The translations under genes were made by a program, and so were the position numbers. Below the pieces are notes generated by a model. It was not told where the DNA came from. It ran no database searches and saw only the letters and a list, made by a program, of their open reading frames with translations. A stretch of 64,000 bases of DNA from Phalacrocorax aristotelis (taxonomy: Eukaryota > Chordata > Aves > Suliformes > Phalacrocoracidae): positions 61,797,766 to 61,861,765 of the forward strand of contig NC_134279.1 of assembly GCF_949628215.1 (NCBI RefSeq). Reading direction: 5' to 3'. Shown piece by piece: positions 22,601 to 34,939 of the stretch (positions within the stretch are counted from its first letter, which is position 1; each line of letters starts with the position of its first letter).

Positions 22601-25600
22601 GATTTCACTTCAGAGAAGGTCATTTCTGTACAATGAAGAAAGTGGGGGCCTTGAGGGGAAAAATATGACTCTAAGGAAAGATTATGTCAGACTGCACAAG
22701 TACAAGTGAGTGGAGCTACGATTCCACCTATAACTTCATTTTGATAATTTTCTAACTATGAAATGAGCATTTCATTTTTTAACCCTAATAATGTTCTTTT
22801 AATATAATTGTGTGACTTATAGTAATTTCTGTTGCAGACAGAGGACAGCAAAGTTCCCTATCTCCACAAAAGGAAATGCATTTAGGTATATGACACTTTG
22901 GAGAAGAAGGAACTAGTGTGGGGGGAAGGACTCTTGAATAAGCATAAGCGGGAGGTGCCAGATGGTAGAAGTTCCCAAATGTTCTAGTCTTCTCTCTGGG
23001 CATCTTTTGCTATATAAGTGTGATAACATTTGTTAGAAGGCATGATTAAGGGTTTATAGGCTTCACAGATGGAATGTAATTTACTGGAAAGACTTGAAAG
23101 ATAGAAGATTCAGACATGAAATGGATTCCACGAAAGGAATTAGAAAGGGTCAGGTCCAGAAAGGCAACATAGACATAATGACAACTAAATATTGTTCTGT
23201 AAACAAAAGTTTGTATGACCAGATAAATTGCCTTCACTAATTTCACTAGGTTAGGTTAGGTTGGAATACCTATCTGTGAAAGAGAAGACCTGAGTCAGTT
23301 CCCTTCCTCCAGGGATATCTGTTTTGCTCAAAGGAATATGTCATGTAAAACATATAAGCAGTTCAGAAAACTTATTTAAAGTCATTTGACTTTAAATCTG
23401 ACTATTAGGCTATGGAGTTAGGTCAGTTTTCTGTCCTGCCTTTTCCTCCAGCAAAACTCGTTTACACTTCCACCCTTCCTCCAACTTACGGCAAGCCTCT
23501 TGTCCTCTCTGCTATATCTCAAGCAGGAAGAAAGCACCTTGAGGAGATAGGTCAGTAAACTTGAGAATATTCTCCTGTTGAGGGAAAAGGAAGAAAGTCA
23601 TACCAGAGAAACTGATTTACCTAGGTCTATCTTCAGAGATTCCTACCCAACACAAATACATACGCTTGTTTGTATATAATTGTAAATATATTTATATTTG
23701 GTTACCTGATCATAGCAAGAAAATATTCGGCAAGCAGCTGCTGTCAGAAGTAAAATTCTATAAACAGCTAGAGATGTCAATAGGACATAAAAATTATTTA
23801 TCAGAGATGTACAGAATATTGTCAATTTTCTCAGGTTAGATTCCTAGGTAGAAAGGCTTGGAACTAATAATTTAGGCTGCTTTTGTTTCTGTTATATACA
23901 CTTTAAAAGCAGAAATAGCTTTTTAGAAAATAGCTTTGTTTTTAATTGACAAGAAAGATTAGATGTCAGCTAACTGCTTGTGGAAGAATGGAAGCATCAT
24001 TACCGATCCTCAGTCATGCTGGAAATTTAAGGTCTGAGACTGAGAACAGCCCATGTAATAGTGCTTTCTCACCACAAAAGCACTCTCATCAAAACCACCA
24101 TTCAAGGCCACTGTCACATCTGACTTACTGATTCAAAAAAACTGAACTCTGGGCCAGACAGAGGACTAATCTGTCACGAAATACTACTTTTTAAATAATA
24201 TTTTCCTCTTTATTAAGGGAAAAGAAAGCTTTTAAATACTCAGCCCTTGCTTTATCTTTACAGCAGTAGGATTTCTTGTTGGTGGATCTTCGTTAAACTG
24301 ATTGCAAACTGGAGACACAAATATTCCCATCTTGTGGCTATTTCATGGGACTTAAGACATATTTTAAAGAAAAGAGCGTACCTTTCTAAAAAAGAGGGCA
24401 CATTTCCATTTTAAAGAAGGATGTCAGAGAGCCAAACTCGTATTTGATGTACAAGTATATTGTGGCCAGAATCCTGCTTGCTTGTAGCCTGCTTTTGATA
24501 AGGTGTTTTGTTTATCCGGCTGGCTTTCTTTAGTGTTTTGTTTCCCAGAGCTGTCTACTCTTTATAAAAATATCTACGTGCCAATTGAAGGCATTCTGAA
24601 GTCAATCAGTTGTAAATGTAAGTGTGTCTTATGGGACTTTCCTTCACTTTAATGTGGTTGATGAATATGTTCCCATGACTTTTAAATGGGCTGGTGCCTC
24701 AGCACATTTTCAAAATTACTCTATTTGAAGATATTTCCATTTATAATGGGGCTTAAATCTCATTTCCCTCAATATCTGCCCTCACTCAGTCTTTTTTAAG
24801 GCTTGTCCGGAAAAAATTATATCTCAGCTGCTGCTCCTGCTCTTAATGTTTTCCTAGTATCAGTAAGAGCAGAATCCAACTGATGTCTCACTTCGCTACT
24901 CATACAGAGACAATATGCAGACACCGCACTATCCTTCATTCTTGGATGAAGAGCTCTGTGCTACCATTTCGTATTATCTACGCACACTGCTTCTGCTTTG
25001 TGTGTCTGCTAGAGCTTCATGCCTCATGCTAGTCTCCGCGACTTCACATTTTCCCTGTAGGAACTTAGAGTAAGACTGGTAAAGATTCCCTTAATTTCAA
25101 GCTACTGCAGATCCTAATTGGGGAAAAAAAAAAGTCACCTGAAATAGTAGTACAGACACAGTCCTCGATGAGTGGAAGGAGGGAAAATAGAAGGGGATAT
25201 AAAGAAGGTGAGAAAAGAGGTGGAAGTTATACTATTTGATTGTGTCCTTCACTTGCTGAGTCAGCAGGAGCCAAGAGCTCTGCAGGAGCACACTTAGCCT
25301 TCACATTTCTCCACAGAAACCCCATCTGGCCAACTAAATTGCCAGCAATTGAGAAGCCACACAGGAAGCTGTATCCAGCTATTCTCATTCAGTGTGAAGG
25401 TTACTGTGCTGTGGAGGTAGTGGGAGAGGAAATAAGGAAAACGTTACAAGACTGTGCCTCTCACATACAATAAAGGGAAGCATCGAATATGTGACCAAAT
25501 TCGGGCTGTTTACTGCTGTAGTTCTGAGACACATAAAGAATTAGAGATCCTGGGAAAATTTAGCTACTACTTTAGGAAGACCCAACGTCAGGCAACCTTG

Positions 25601-26890
25601 GAAAGAAAAATCTTCATGGAGAAAGAAGCTGAAAGAAATTGAATAATCAAATTTTACTAGAGAATTTTGTATTTTAATTTAAAAATAAAAATCTTTACTT
25701 GTAATCTTTCTGTCATGTTATCTGAAGCAAATTTCTTGGAGCTCTACTTGGCCTTTGCAAGGATGTCTAACTTTAACCTCCATTTAAAAGGCCTAGAAAA
25801 ACAAAATGCCTTCCCTGTGTCTCTTAACATGCAGTGTTCACTCAGGTACTTAACTTACATGTAAAACAAATAATAAAGATCTATCAACATTGCATAAAAG
25901 AACCCAATAATCTATGTGGGGAAAGATCCAGAGGAATATATCGGCCACTGGTTTATATGAACAATTAGTAAAACACCAATTGCACTTTAGTCCTTTACTT
26001 CAGTGTTTCCCAATGAGTGAGGCTGCTCCCTCTAGAGATGCCAGCATTAAAGGTGAAGCACAGAACACAGTATAATCCAATGAATGTATTAACTTAGGCT
26101 CTTTGCCCAGACTGGCACTGCCAGCGGTAGCAAACTAAAGGAAAGGAATGGTCAAGTACAGCAGTGTGAAAAAATGGGAAACGGGGGAGAAAAGGACAAC
26201 ACAGTAGTTCATAATAACTTGGTTGCCAGTGTTTTGTGTCTCTGATCACAGGAAAATATATTAGATAAGCAAATATCCCTTTGTCATAGCAATTCTTTAG
26301 TTGCCTGGTGCTAGTTGTAGTTTGGTGTCAGTGGGTTGTGTTAACCTAGAGATCTGAGATACTCTTAGGTGAGTCTCTCAATGCTGCCTTATTGATCAAG
26401 TCTTCACATGATCTAAGCAGTTTACAAGGGGATGAGTTTTCTGGTTGCAGTAGGGAATGAGTGATCATTCAGATTCAAGATTGCCAGTCCTTTGTGTTTG
26501 ATGTGAGGTATTTGGGTTTCAGCAGGAGAACTTAAATTTTGGGATTTATTATTTTTTCACTGTGTGAAACTTCTTTTCCATAAGCTTTCCAAAGCTTTGA
26601 CAACCTGGGAAAAAAAAGTTTCGCAGGAACAAATTAGCCAGTTGTTTATAAGAACACTTACTACCCCATGAGTTTTGAAAATCAACAGTTCCCAGCCAGT
26701 AAGGCTCGAGATATGTGTCACATCAGCAGTGAAGCAGAGAGCAGAACAGAAACAAAATACTTCATTCTATTAATGAACAGTTGAAGCTAGATATCAGCTT
26801 TTTCTACTATGTTGCAGCTATTAAATTGGCACTTGGGGCAAATTTCTACTAGTCTCAGTTAATTTTAAAATTTTAAAAGGTTTATGTAAG
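19700..26890. other. AT-rich intergenic sequence; no gene seen
   Basis: No open frame above 82 codons and no recognisable gene or RNA. Low-complexity items include an (AAGTAAAT)n-like run at 21895-21920 and three TTAGG-like units at 23247-23262. A stretch near 22260-22400 faintly suggests an old SINE but is too decayed to call. Confidence 0.6.
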
Positions 26891-26891
26891 A

Positions 26892-27172
26892 CTTTTCAAT
26901 TTTTTTTCTAGAAAAGATGAAGGAATGGACAATTAACTACATTCTTCCCAGCCGTGTAGAAGTACCGATGAACCTTAAGTCAAGTTACAGTGAACACTGC
27001 AGAAAGAATGTTAGAGAAGCTGACCTGTTGCTAAAAGCAAGCAAAGAAATTAGATCTATTAGCTTTCTTCTAGAAATTGTGCTTTCTTATAAAACAGATT
27101 TTAATACAGAGAAGTATTTTTGTAATTCTCTGTAAAGATCATGTATTAAGAATGTATGTCTACGAAAATAAA
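26892..27172 (+). other. Terminal-exon-like segment with 72-codon open frame (speculative)
   Basis: A pyrimidine-rich stretch ending in TTTTTTTTCTAG (26900-26911) resembles a 3' splice site. It is followed after five bases by an ATG at 26917 and an open frame to 27135 (72 codons, no recognised domain), then an AATAAA at 27165-27170. Together this looks like the last exon of a plus-strand transcript. The arrangement can arise by chance in AT-rich DNA, and no upstream exon is identified. I make no claim of function. Confidence 0.2.
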
Positions 27173-27179
27173 AAACCTG

Positions 27180-30100
27180 ATGTAATTGTACTAATCTTAC
27201 TATTTTTCCATCCAAAACCGGTAATGAATACAGATTTAGCCATATTTAGTCTGTGTGTTCACAAAAACTATCTACCAAAGAACAATGTTCTTATTCAACT
27301 AGAATCACTGTCCTTTAAGTATTGAGTCTAGGTATGTATATTTTTCTCTTTGTCTTTTTGCAATACAGCAGCTGTGAGACACTATGCATATTTAAAACCA
27401 TGCTTTGATCCACTGTACTTTTGGGTTAACTTCTGAAATCTTCAGAACATGTCAGAGTGGAATTTAACAACCAGAATTAGGTTTTCTGCTGCTGCCCTCT
27501 GCCACTTTAACAAAGTGCACTGTTACTGCAAAGATGCCTTCCTGCAATCATGTCTGTATCATTTCCTGGCAAAACCTTTGGCGGCAGGATGGGATCAATT
27601 GCATGACCTTTGAGCAGAGACCTAACACCAAAACCAAACCTTTTCTTTCTTTCCGTGCTGTTAGGAGTCTGCATACATTTCTGGTGAGTCCCAGTGAGCT
27701 TCCTGGGGAAAGCTGATGCAGACTCACTCTGTTCCAAGCTTCATTTCCCTATTGCTTACCAAAGGATGGTGGGAGCAAGCTTGTTCTCCTGTGGACTTCA
27801 ATTCTATTCCTAATTCATCAACAGATGGCAGCAGAAAACTCCCTACCTGCCTATCTTCAGACCAAAGGCCTTAAAAATAACCTTAATAATAAAAAAGGAA
27901 AACACCCAAACCGTTGCTGCCTAAGTCTTCTATATATATAATGTGCTCTAAACTTTTCAGTGCACTGTGAAAGTCTCTTAAAGATTAATTTTATGCTGAG
28001 TCTGAATGACCAGAAGCAGCTGCTGCTTTTGGAATGAGTATCTCTCCTGTCACCTTCTTCTGTTTTCAAATGATTCTTTTATTGATGGACTTTATCTTTT
28101 TCTGGTTGTGAAAGAGTATATTGAATATAGATTATAGCAAAAAATTTGCTCTTCCCACAGATAGGTTGCTGAGATGAAAAATCAGTTCTCTGACCTCAGT
28201 AGAGACTTTTTCAAATGTCATCATTACAGTGACAGAACAAGTAATTAAGTAAGTTTTTGAGACATGCCTCACTAGATTTTGGCATTTCGTTAATTCCTCC
28301 CCCTTCAAATCAAGTAGATGATATAATAAAGTTAGTAAGTTCTTTATATATATTGAAATATTAAGATGCGGGGAATATACAGTAGTTTTTTATTCCAGTT
28401 TCTAAAAGATGCTGATATCTTGGCATTGCCAACCAAGGAAAAAGCATTACCATAAAAATTTCTGAGAGGCATTTTCTTGTGTAATGTATAATAGTGGGTG
28501 TCTGATAATAGGAAACCTCATATTATATGATTTCTTTCTAGCCTCAAGGAACATGAATTAGGCCTAGAGTTCCTGATTTCTATTCCCACCTCTTTCACTA
28601 ACTTATCTTAATAATTCTTTGCACTTCACAATTTGCCAGCATGTTTCCTAAGGTGAGAGAAACTGAAGTCAAAGGAAAGGAAGAAAGGGAGAAGAAACGG
28701 CTCTTTCAGGCACTGCTGGAGGGAGTGGCTTACTGTTCTAAACATAATGGAAATGTTTGAATTCTCTGAGCCAATGATTTCAGCTGAGGTACGTTTGACT
28801 CAAATCTTCTTCAAGACATGAACATTGATTTCCCTTCAATTTAGGGAGTGGATTTTTTTCAAATTAGACTTTAAACACCGACGATGTGTTGGCTTTGTGA
28901 GTATGTTACCGAGCCCTGGTGTACTTGGCAAAGGAAAGTGTATGTCCTAGAAGCAGTGCAGAACATTTTGCCTCCGCACACTGTTCTACAGAAATCTTGG
29001 AGGAAAGCCAGCATAGTGTCAAAGCCGTAAAGACTGAAGTCGCGTTTTTTAGGAGTTTTTCCTTTTTGCTTTCTCACCCTTATTTCTGGTTTGGGTTGGG
29101 TTTGGGTTTTTGGTTTTTTTTTCTCTCCTCTAAGGAAACAGACAAACCTGCCACAGTAGGATATGCTTTGGTCCCATAAGCAGAAATATTTATTGTTTTT
29201 TACTCTTCCCCTGATCTGTTTTTGCTATCTAAGTGTTGTAAAGTTTCCCTATAACTAGGGAAAAGAAATAAATAATATGGTAAATATTTAAATGCTTTCA
29301 AAAACTTCTTGGCAGTTCTTCAGTTATCTAACTAGTTTCAGGTTCGTCATTTTCATACGAACAACTTTGGAAATAATGAAAATAACATTAATTCTTTGGC
29401 TATAGGCATGAATAGTGGTGCTGCCCTTGATACTATCTTACTCTTATGAAAAATACAACCAGTATTATAAAAATGTGTTTTTAGTCCAGGTGTTAACTAA
29501 ATATAAATATAAACCAGTAATAAAAGATATAATTTAAAAGATAAGTGCTCACATCCATCGAGATGGTTGCAGAATCTTCATTTAGTCCTATCATGCTGTC
29601 TTTAATATATTTTCACATGCATTCATTTCCAAAGGACCCTGGATATTAAACATACTCCCTGAATTTTGAGGAAATTTATTCCATGAATGAACTGTGTGTT
29701 CAAACTGTTCGGCTTGTGTCTTTCCGCTCCGTATGCTGTGAATAGGTAAAGAAGTTAGAGAATGAAAAACTCATCACACATTCATTACAGTTTTCTCATG
29801 TTAGTATTTGGAAGATAGTAGCTTCCTTTGTAAATAACTTTGAAATACGTTTTAATAAAATGTTACACAATACTAAATGTATGACACTGGCAGTGTGAAG
29901 CTTGAGTGTGAACTCAACCATTTTTCAACAAGCCACCAAGAGGTGCATCTGCAACCCTGGGAGCATCTTGCTGTTGAATATTGGTCTCCTACATCTTTTA
30001 TCTTACTTATTTGTTTTCAGAAACTATCTGTGTATGTACACAGCATACAGCAGGGCAGAACCCCGCAAGCCCTATCTTCTTATCCGAGCCTTGCTGTGTT

Positions 30101-33100
30101 AATTCAGGCATAGGAGTGGATATTCAAAATACGTATCTATTCAGTGTAACAGAACACTTACTAAGCAGGTTACTAATATGCACTAAGCACCTTGCTAATT
30201 CAGCTGTACTGTTCCTGGCATTGCAGGTGATCTACATTGCTGTGGTCATCCACCCCCATAGGGCTTAGGGTGCCTGGGGAAGGCTAAGGCTCCGTGTAGC
30301 CCACAAGCAGTGTTTTTATAAAATTATACCAAAAGTGTGTGTTGCATGGCTGGAAGTATGACACGAGAACTTGTGGGCAGTTGAGGTTGCAGTGGAAGAC
30401 TCAGTGTGTACATGCGTGTGTGTGTGCGTGTTTGACTGGTGGCGAGATGTGGAGACAGACCTATTGCAGTCTTGTTCGTAGTGCCTACAGGTTAACTTTG
30501 GAGTAAATTATCCCCACCTGCAGTTTCCCTGAGAGAAAACTAGCTGTGACAGTTCAAAAGAGAGCCCAGAAGCAAACTGACATACAAGCATTGTGAACAG
30601 TCAATGAACTGCAGAGCAAAGTGAAATGGAGTGGTAAGTTGTTTGACAGCATGCATAGGTGACTTAGCCCACATGTATCTTGTCAACTGTTTCCGTATGG
30701 CACTGATGTCCTGAGCACACATACCCTGAAACACCATTCTCATACCTTGAGTTAACACTGCAAAGATTCCTGCAGAAAGACATATATACCATAACTAATT
30801 CCTTTTCCTTCTTGTTTACCTCGTTTTTGAAGACTTTTTGGTGTCAATATCTTTCAGTTCTCGTATATTTACTTAGACTTTTATAGTCAAAATACTCGCC
30901 TTTACCATTTTCAATGCATCTCTGATATAACATGGAAAAAATGAATTCCAATTTTCTTCTATTATAAATTATTATTTCCATAAGAAGGCCGTATTTCAAA
31001 GACCATTCTTTCTCTGTCCTGTGATATAATACATTTCAGTTATTCTTGATTCTTTCTATTGTCTCTTCTCTACTTTTAACGTGCCTGTTAATTTTTTTCA
31101 CATTTTTTTTGCCAAAATATCCTACTTCTGTCTAGTCTTATCCAGTTATTAGAAAACTGTATTTCTGTCTTTACCTTCTCTTTATCAAAATTCCTGTAAG
31201 AAATTTTATTTCAGTAAAAATATTTTCAGTAAGAGCAGTAATTACATCAGTATTCTTCTTGTTTTGTCTAATCCATAATTGTCTTTTAAATATTTTCCTG
31301 GTTCACTTTGTAGAGATTAGACAGAAAAAAAAATAAATTAAGAGAACTTTTGAGAGCATGCCACTGAGAATATTCTTTCCTTTTTAATTTCTTTAACCAT
31401 AAGAAAGCACATGTTTGTAACAAATTTGAAGTATACCGTTAAAGTGGACTTTAAGCAGAAATTAAAGTCTTACCTTCAAAACAACACTTCAGATGGTTGT
31501 ATTAGCATGAATTTATAATGGAGAAACTTTCATTTTGGGCTAATAAATTTGAGGTGATCCTCAATCTCTGGTACACTGTCTAAGAGGAAGAGGGAGGGTT
31601 TTGGCCAGAAGAACAAGCAAGAAGGAGCCCAACCCCTAAATTTCCAAACTGCCCTCTTCTTCACATTTGATTTTTACTTTGCTGTATCTCTAGTATGAAA
31701 TGAACGAACTCAAAATTCAGACCATACCCAAAATGCTTTGCTTACTACGCTACAGAAACTGCATGCTCTTGTTCAGGCCAGGGAACCCCTGCACACATGG
31801 CTGAACTGTAGCGCAACTTAAGTAGGAAGGATAGATTTGAGATGCAGCTTTGAATATCTTTATGTAAGTTAAGACCTTTTCTGGATTTCTGTGTAAATTG
31901 CTGTGCAAAACTGGACAATTAGCTACTGTTTAAAAAAGGAAAACTTTGTTCGGCTCACTAGGTACTCTCCAAGGGTAAGTCTGCTCTGATTGAACAAGAC
32001 ACCTAACACCTAGAAAAAGGAATAGGAGCTCAAATGCAAAATTGTACTTAGTGTTCCTTTGTTGGATACCTTTACATAGCTTTTTGTGCAGCCTTTGCTT
32101 AATTTTTTATTGTACAGAGATGTTAAACCTTTTAATAATTGTGATGTAGCCAGTCATTTCCTTTTACACACTGGGACTCCTAAAATTGATACTCAACAGT
32201 AGAACATGGATTTCTGTTACATTCTATTGTTGGTGTCTTTTATGTAAAGAACTGCAGTTAGGAATAAAATTATGACACCCTTCCGTTGGAACGTGAAAAC
32301 ACAGCCATCTGGCGTGTCTGTGTTTCATTATTTTGCCAATTTCTTTGCCATAGTCTATTTTAGTACTTGGGAGAACCTTCTTCTACCTGATATTTTTGTC
32401 AGAGTGAAGAATTAATGCTGAAAACCATACAGGCTGTATTAATAAGATCTCCTTTTCACAATCTACCCCCTGCTGAATGATTTGGTAAGGATTTAAAATT
32501 GCTTATACTGATAGATTATTCTATAAATATAAAATTTTAAAGAACTGCTGAATTCATCTAGTCTCCTGCATGATGTAATCAATTCAATCAGTACATTTTT
32601 TCCAGTGGATTTTTACAATGAAGAAAACGCCTTCTTGTCTCTCAATTAATTTACTGAATGTCTGTATAACCGTGTTTTTAAAAGAAACACAAACTGGAAG
32701 CAATTAATTTGAGTTAGGAAGAATCACACTACATAGCAATTGGATGTGGACAGACAGTCAAGAGTCATCCTTTCTCCTTCTCCAATACTGCTACTATTAC
32801 ATTTTCTCTTTCCATTTTCTTCTCTTTTTTATGGAGTAAAAAGTTAACATTTGTGGATCAACACCACTCTGTAGAACTTGTAAGTATATTTCTGGTTATT
32901 CTACACACATTTAATAGAGAAATTGCTGTTTTTAGTTGTTAATTTAGAGCTAGGTTAATCTCCAGGACACAATGCAGTAAATGGAAACAGGAACTGCTCC
33001 TATTTGAGCATTCTGAGGGGAGGTGTGTGGTTATAGGAAGTCTTAATCAACTCTGGGTCAGTTTGGCACTAGGATTGTGATGGTTGCTACTGACAAATAC

Positions 33101-34870
33101 TACCACTTTGGTTCACCAACTCTAGGCAGATGAACATGATTTTGTACATCTTACATCTTTGTCTTCTGGAAAGGGAAGGAGTTAGAGAATGTACAACATC
33201 CACTTAATTTTGCATATTGTTGTATTCCGTTGTCATGAGTCTCCCTTACTGCAATGCATAGGCATCTCACTGAACTGAAAATCTAGCCCTTATATAATGT
33301 GTTTTCCAAAAACCTCTAAGTGTATTACAAAAGTGAGAAATGCAAGGCAAGCTGAAGTTAGAAGCACTTCAGAACACGCATGAGAAAAATAGCCTCTGAA
33401 CTGTTGCTCAGAAACTAGCTCTAGTCCATCTTCTCCACACATTTTTAGTGTGTTTTGAGTACATCCTATTTTGTGACTCTGGTAACATGAGCTATTAGTT
33501 TACTTCTATTCTGAAACTGCATTTTTAGAAATGACTCTCATTTCTCTATGTGACATGCAGAGAACACTGACACAAAGGTACAGTCAAGAGATTTTTGCAT
33601 CTACCATTCTCTAGACAGGGAAGAGAGATCTGCTTCTCACTGGCAATAAAGCAATGAAATCTTGAAAAGCATGATTATGGATGAGAATGCTGAGAAAGTC
33701 CAAAATATAGTATCAAAAATACTGGGGTGTGAAAGCTCATCTGTATGATATCTGCATTCTCTGGGTACTTAACTTCTTTTGCCCCTTAACAGGGTGAGGA
33801 GCTTAGAATGCTATTTAGCTACCTCTCCCTTGTCAGTTATGCCAATAAATAGGGAATTAAACTGAAGGATTAGCCATAAAATAGATTATAGTTCAAAGAG
33901 TCCTTGCAGAAAACAGCAGTCAGACAAATAGAAAATTAGTCTATTCTCTTGGTACGCTGTGTGTCAATGATTGGAAAACAAGTGATAACGTTGCCCCATT
34001 AAAGAAAGTCAGCAGTTTTTGAGGCACAGAAAGAAGTTTTTAAAAGATGAGAAGCTAGAGCTGATTAGGCTTTTTGGAACACAGAACCTGTTTCTTTTAG
34101 TGGCTGACAATCATTCATGTTGCCTTCAGTATTGTGTAACACTGGTAATTTTAGCAACATCTGACAGTCACTGTGGTTAGGAGTATGTAAATATTTTCAT
34201 TACAAGCAACATTTGTCAGACACGAAGACTTCAGCTATTTGAGACTGTGTAAGCAGAGTATTTTTTAAACATGCAATAGCCACCATCAGTACTTAACTTC
34301 TCGATCATCCCACAAAATCCATTAAGTCATTCAGGTCCGAACTGGAAATGTATCCTGTTGCTGAAGTTCCTCATCAAGCAGTTCTATGAATCACCATTGA
34401 AAAAGTTCAGCTATGAGGGAAGACAGGAGGAAAATACCTATTTTAGTGCTAGAATAGAAAGTGTAATTTTGTCTTAATTTACTCTGTTGAAAATTTTTTA
34501 TTCTGTATACACTTACTGCTAAAATAATTTCAGTACTAATTTTATAACATCATAAAAGATCACCAACTGGTCAGCCTTAAGGCCCTTGAGGCAAACCAGC
34601 TCAGCAAGTCTGGCAAGTTATTTAAATTACATGTCATCAGAGGCTTTATAAGGATAAATGAAACAGCCACTTTCTGATACCAGTGGCAGTGGGTAAGCCT
34701 CCTGAGATTGTTTGAAGGATTTGCCAACAATGTGATTCCTTGAACATTTAAAAAAAATCTCTCACAGCAATTCCATAGGTGAATAAAATAAGAGCAGCAT
34801 TTTGCTTGTAGTTTACAGTGTTATACAAGACATTTGTACATCTATAAAAATAGTAGCAACTATTGTATTA
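27180..34870. other. AT-rich intergenic sequence; no gene seen
   Basis: Open frames are all short and family-less. Low-complexity T/G-rich sequence occurs at 29088-29120. A CA/TG-rich tract lies near 30405-30432. Nothing else could be supported by eye. Confidence 0.6.
29088..29113 (+). repeat. G/T-rich tract with spaced GGG runs
   Basis: The tract reads GG-TTT-GGG-TT-GGG-TTT-GGG-TTTTT-GG, resembling a short G-quadruplex motif. Similar T/G-rich tracts occur at 16370-16412 and 55228-55272, and their complements at 4683-4728 and 62957-62998, so this is a recurrent low-complexity class in the window. Confidence 0.7.
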
Positions 34871-34873
34871 CTA

Positions 34874-34936
34874 TTAAGACATAAGAGCTCCCATACTGAG
34901 TCAGATTAATCACGCATCTAATACAGTCTTTATTTC
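34874..34936 (+). mobile_element. Ancient amniote retroposon fragment
   Basis: The segment 'aagacataagagctcccata' followed by 'ctgagtcagattaatcacgc' and 'atctaatacagtct' follows a repeat motif abundant in turtle, crocodile and bird genomes ('...ccatactgggtcagacc...'). I remember this motif as belonging to CR1-related retroposons. The copy is short and diverged; sequence to the right is not recognisable as its continuation. Confidence 0.55.
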
Positions 34937-34939
34937 CAC

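Noticed and set aside
23247-23262. Three TTAGG units resembling arthropod-type telomere repeat
   Set aside because: Only three units occur, in vertebrate DNA, internal to the window. Chance is sufficient.
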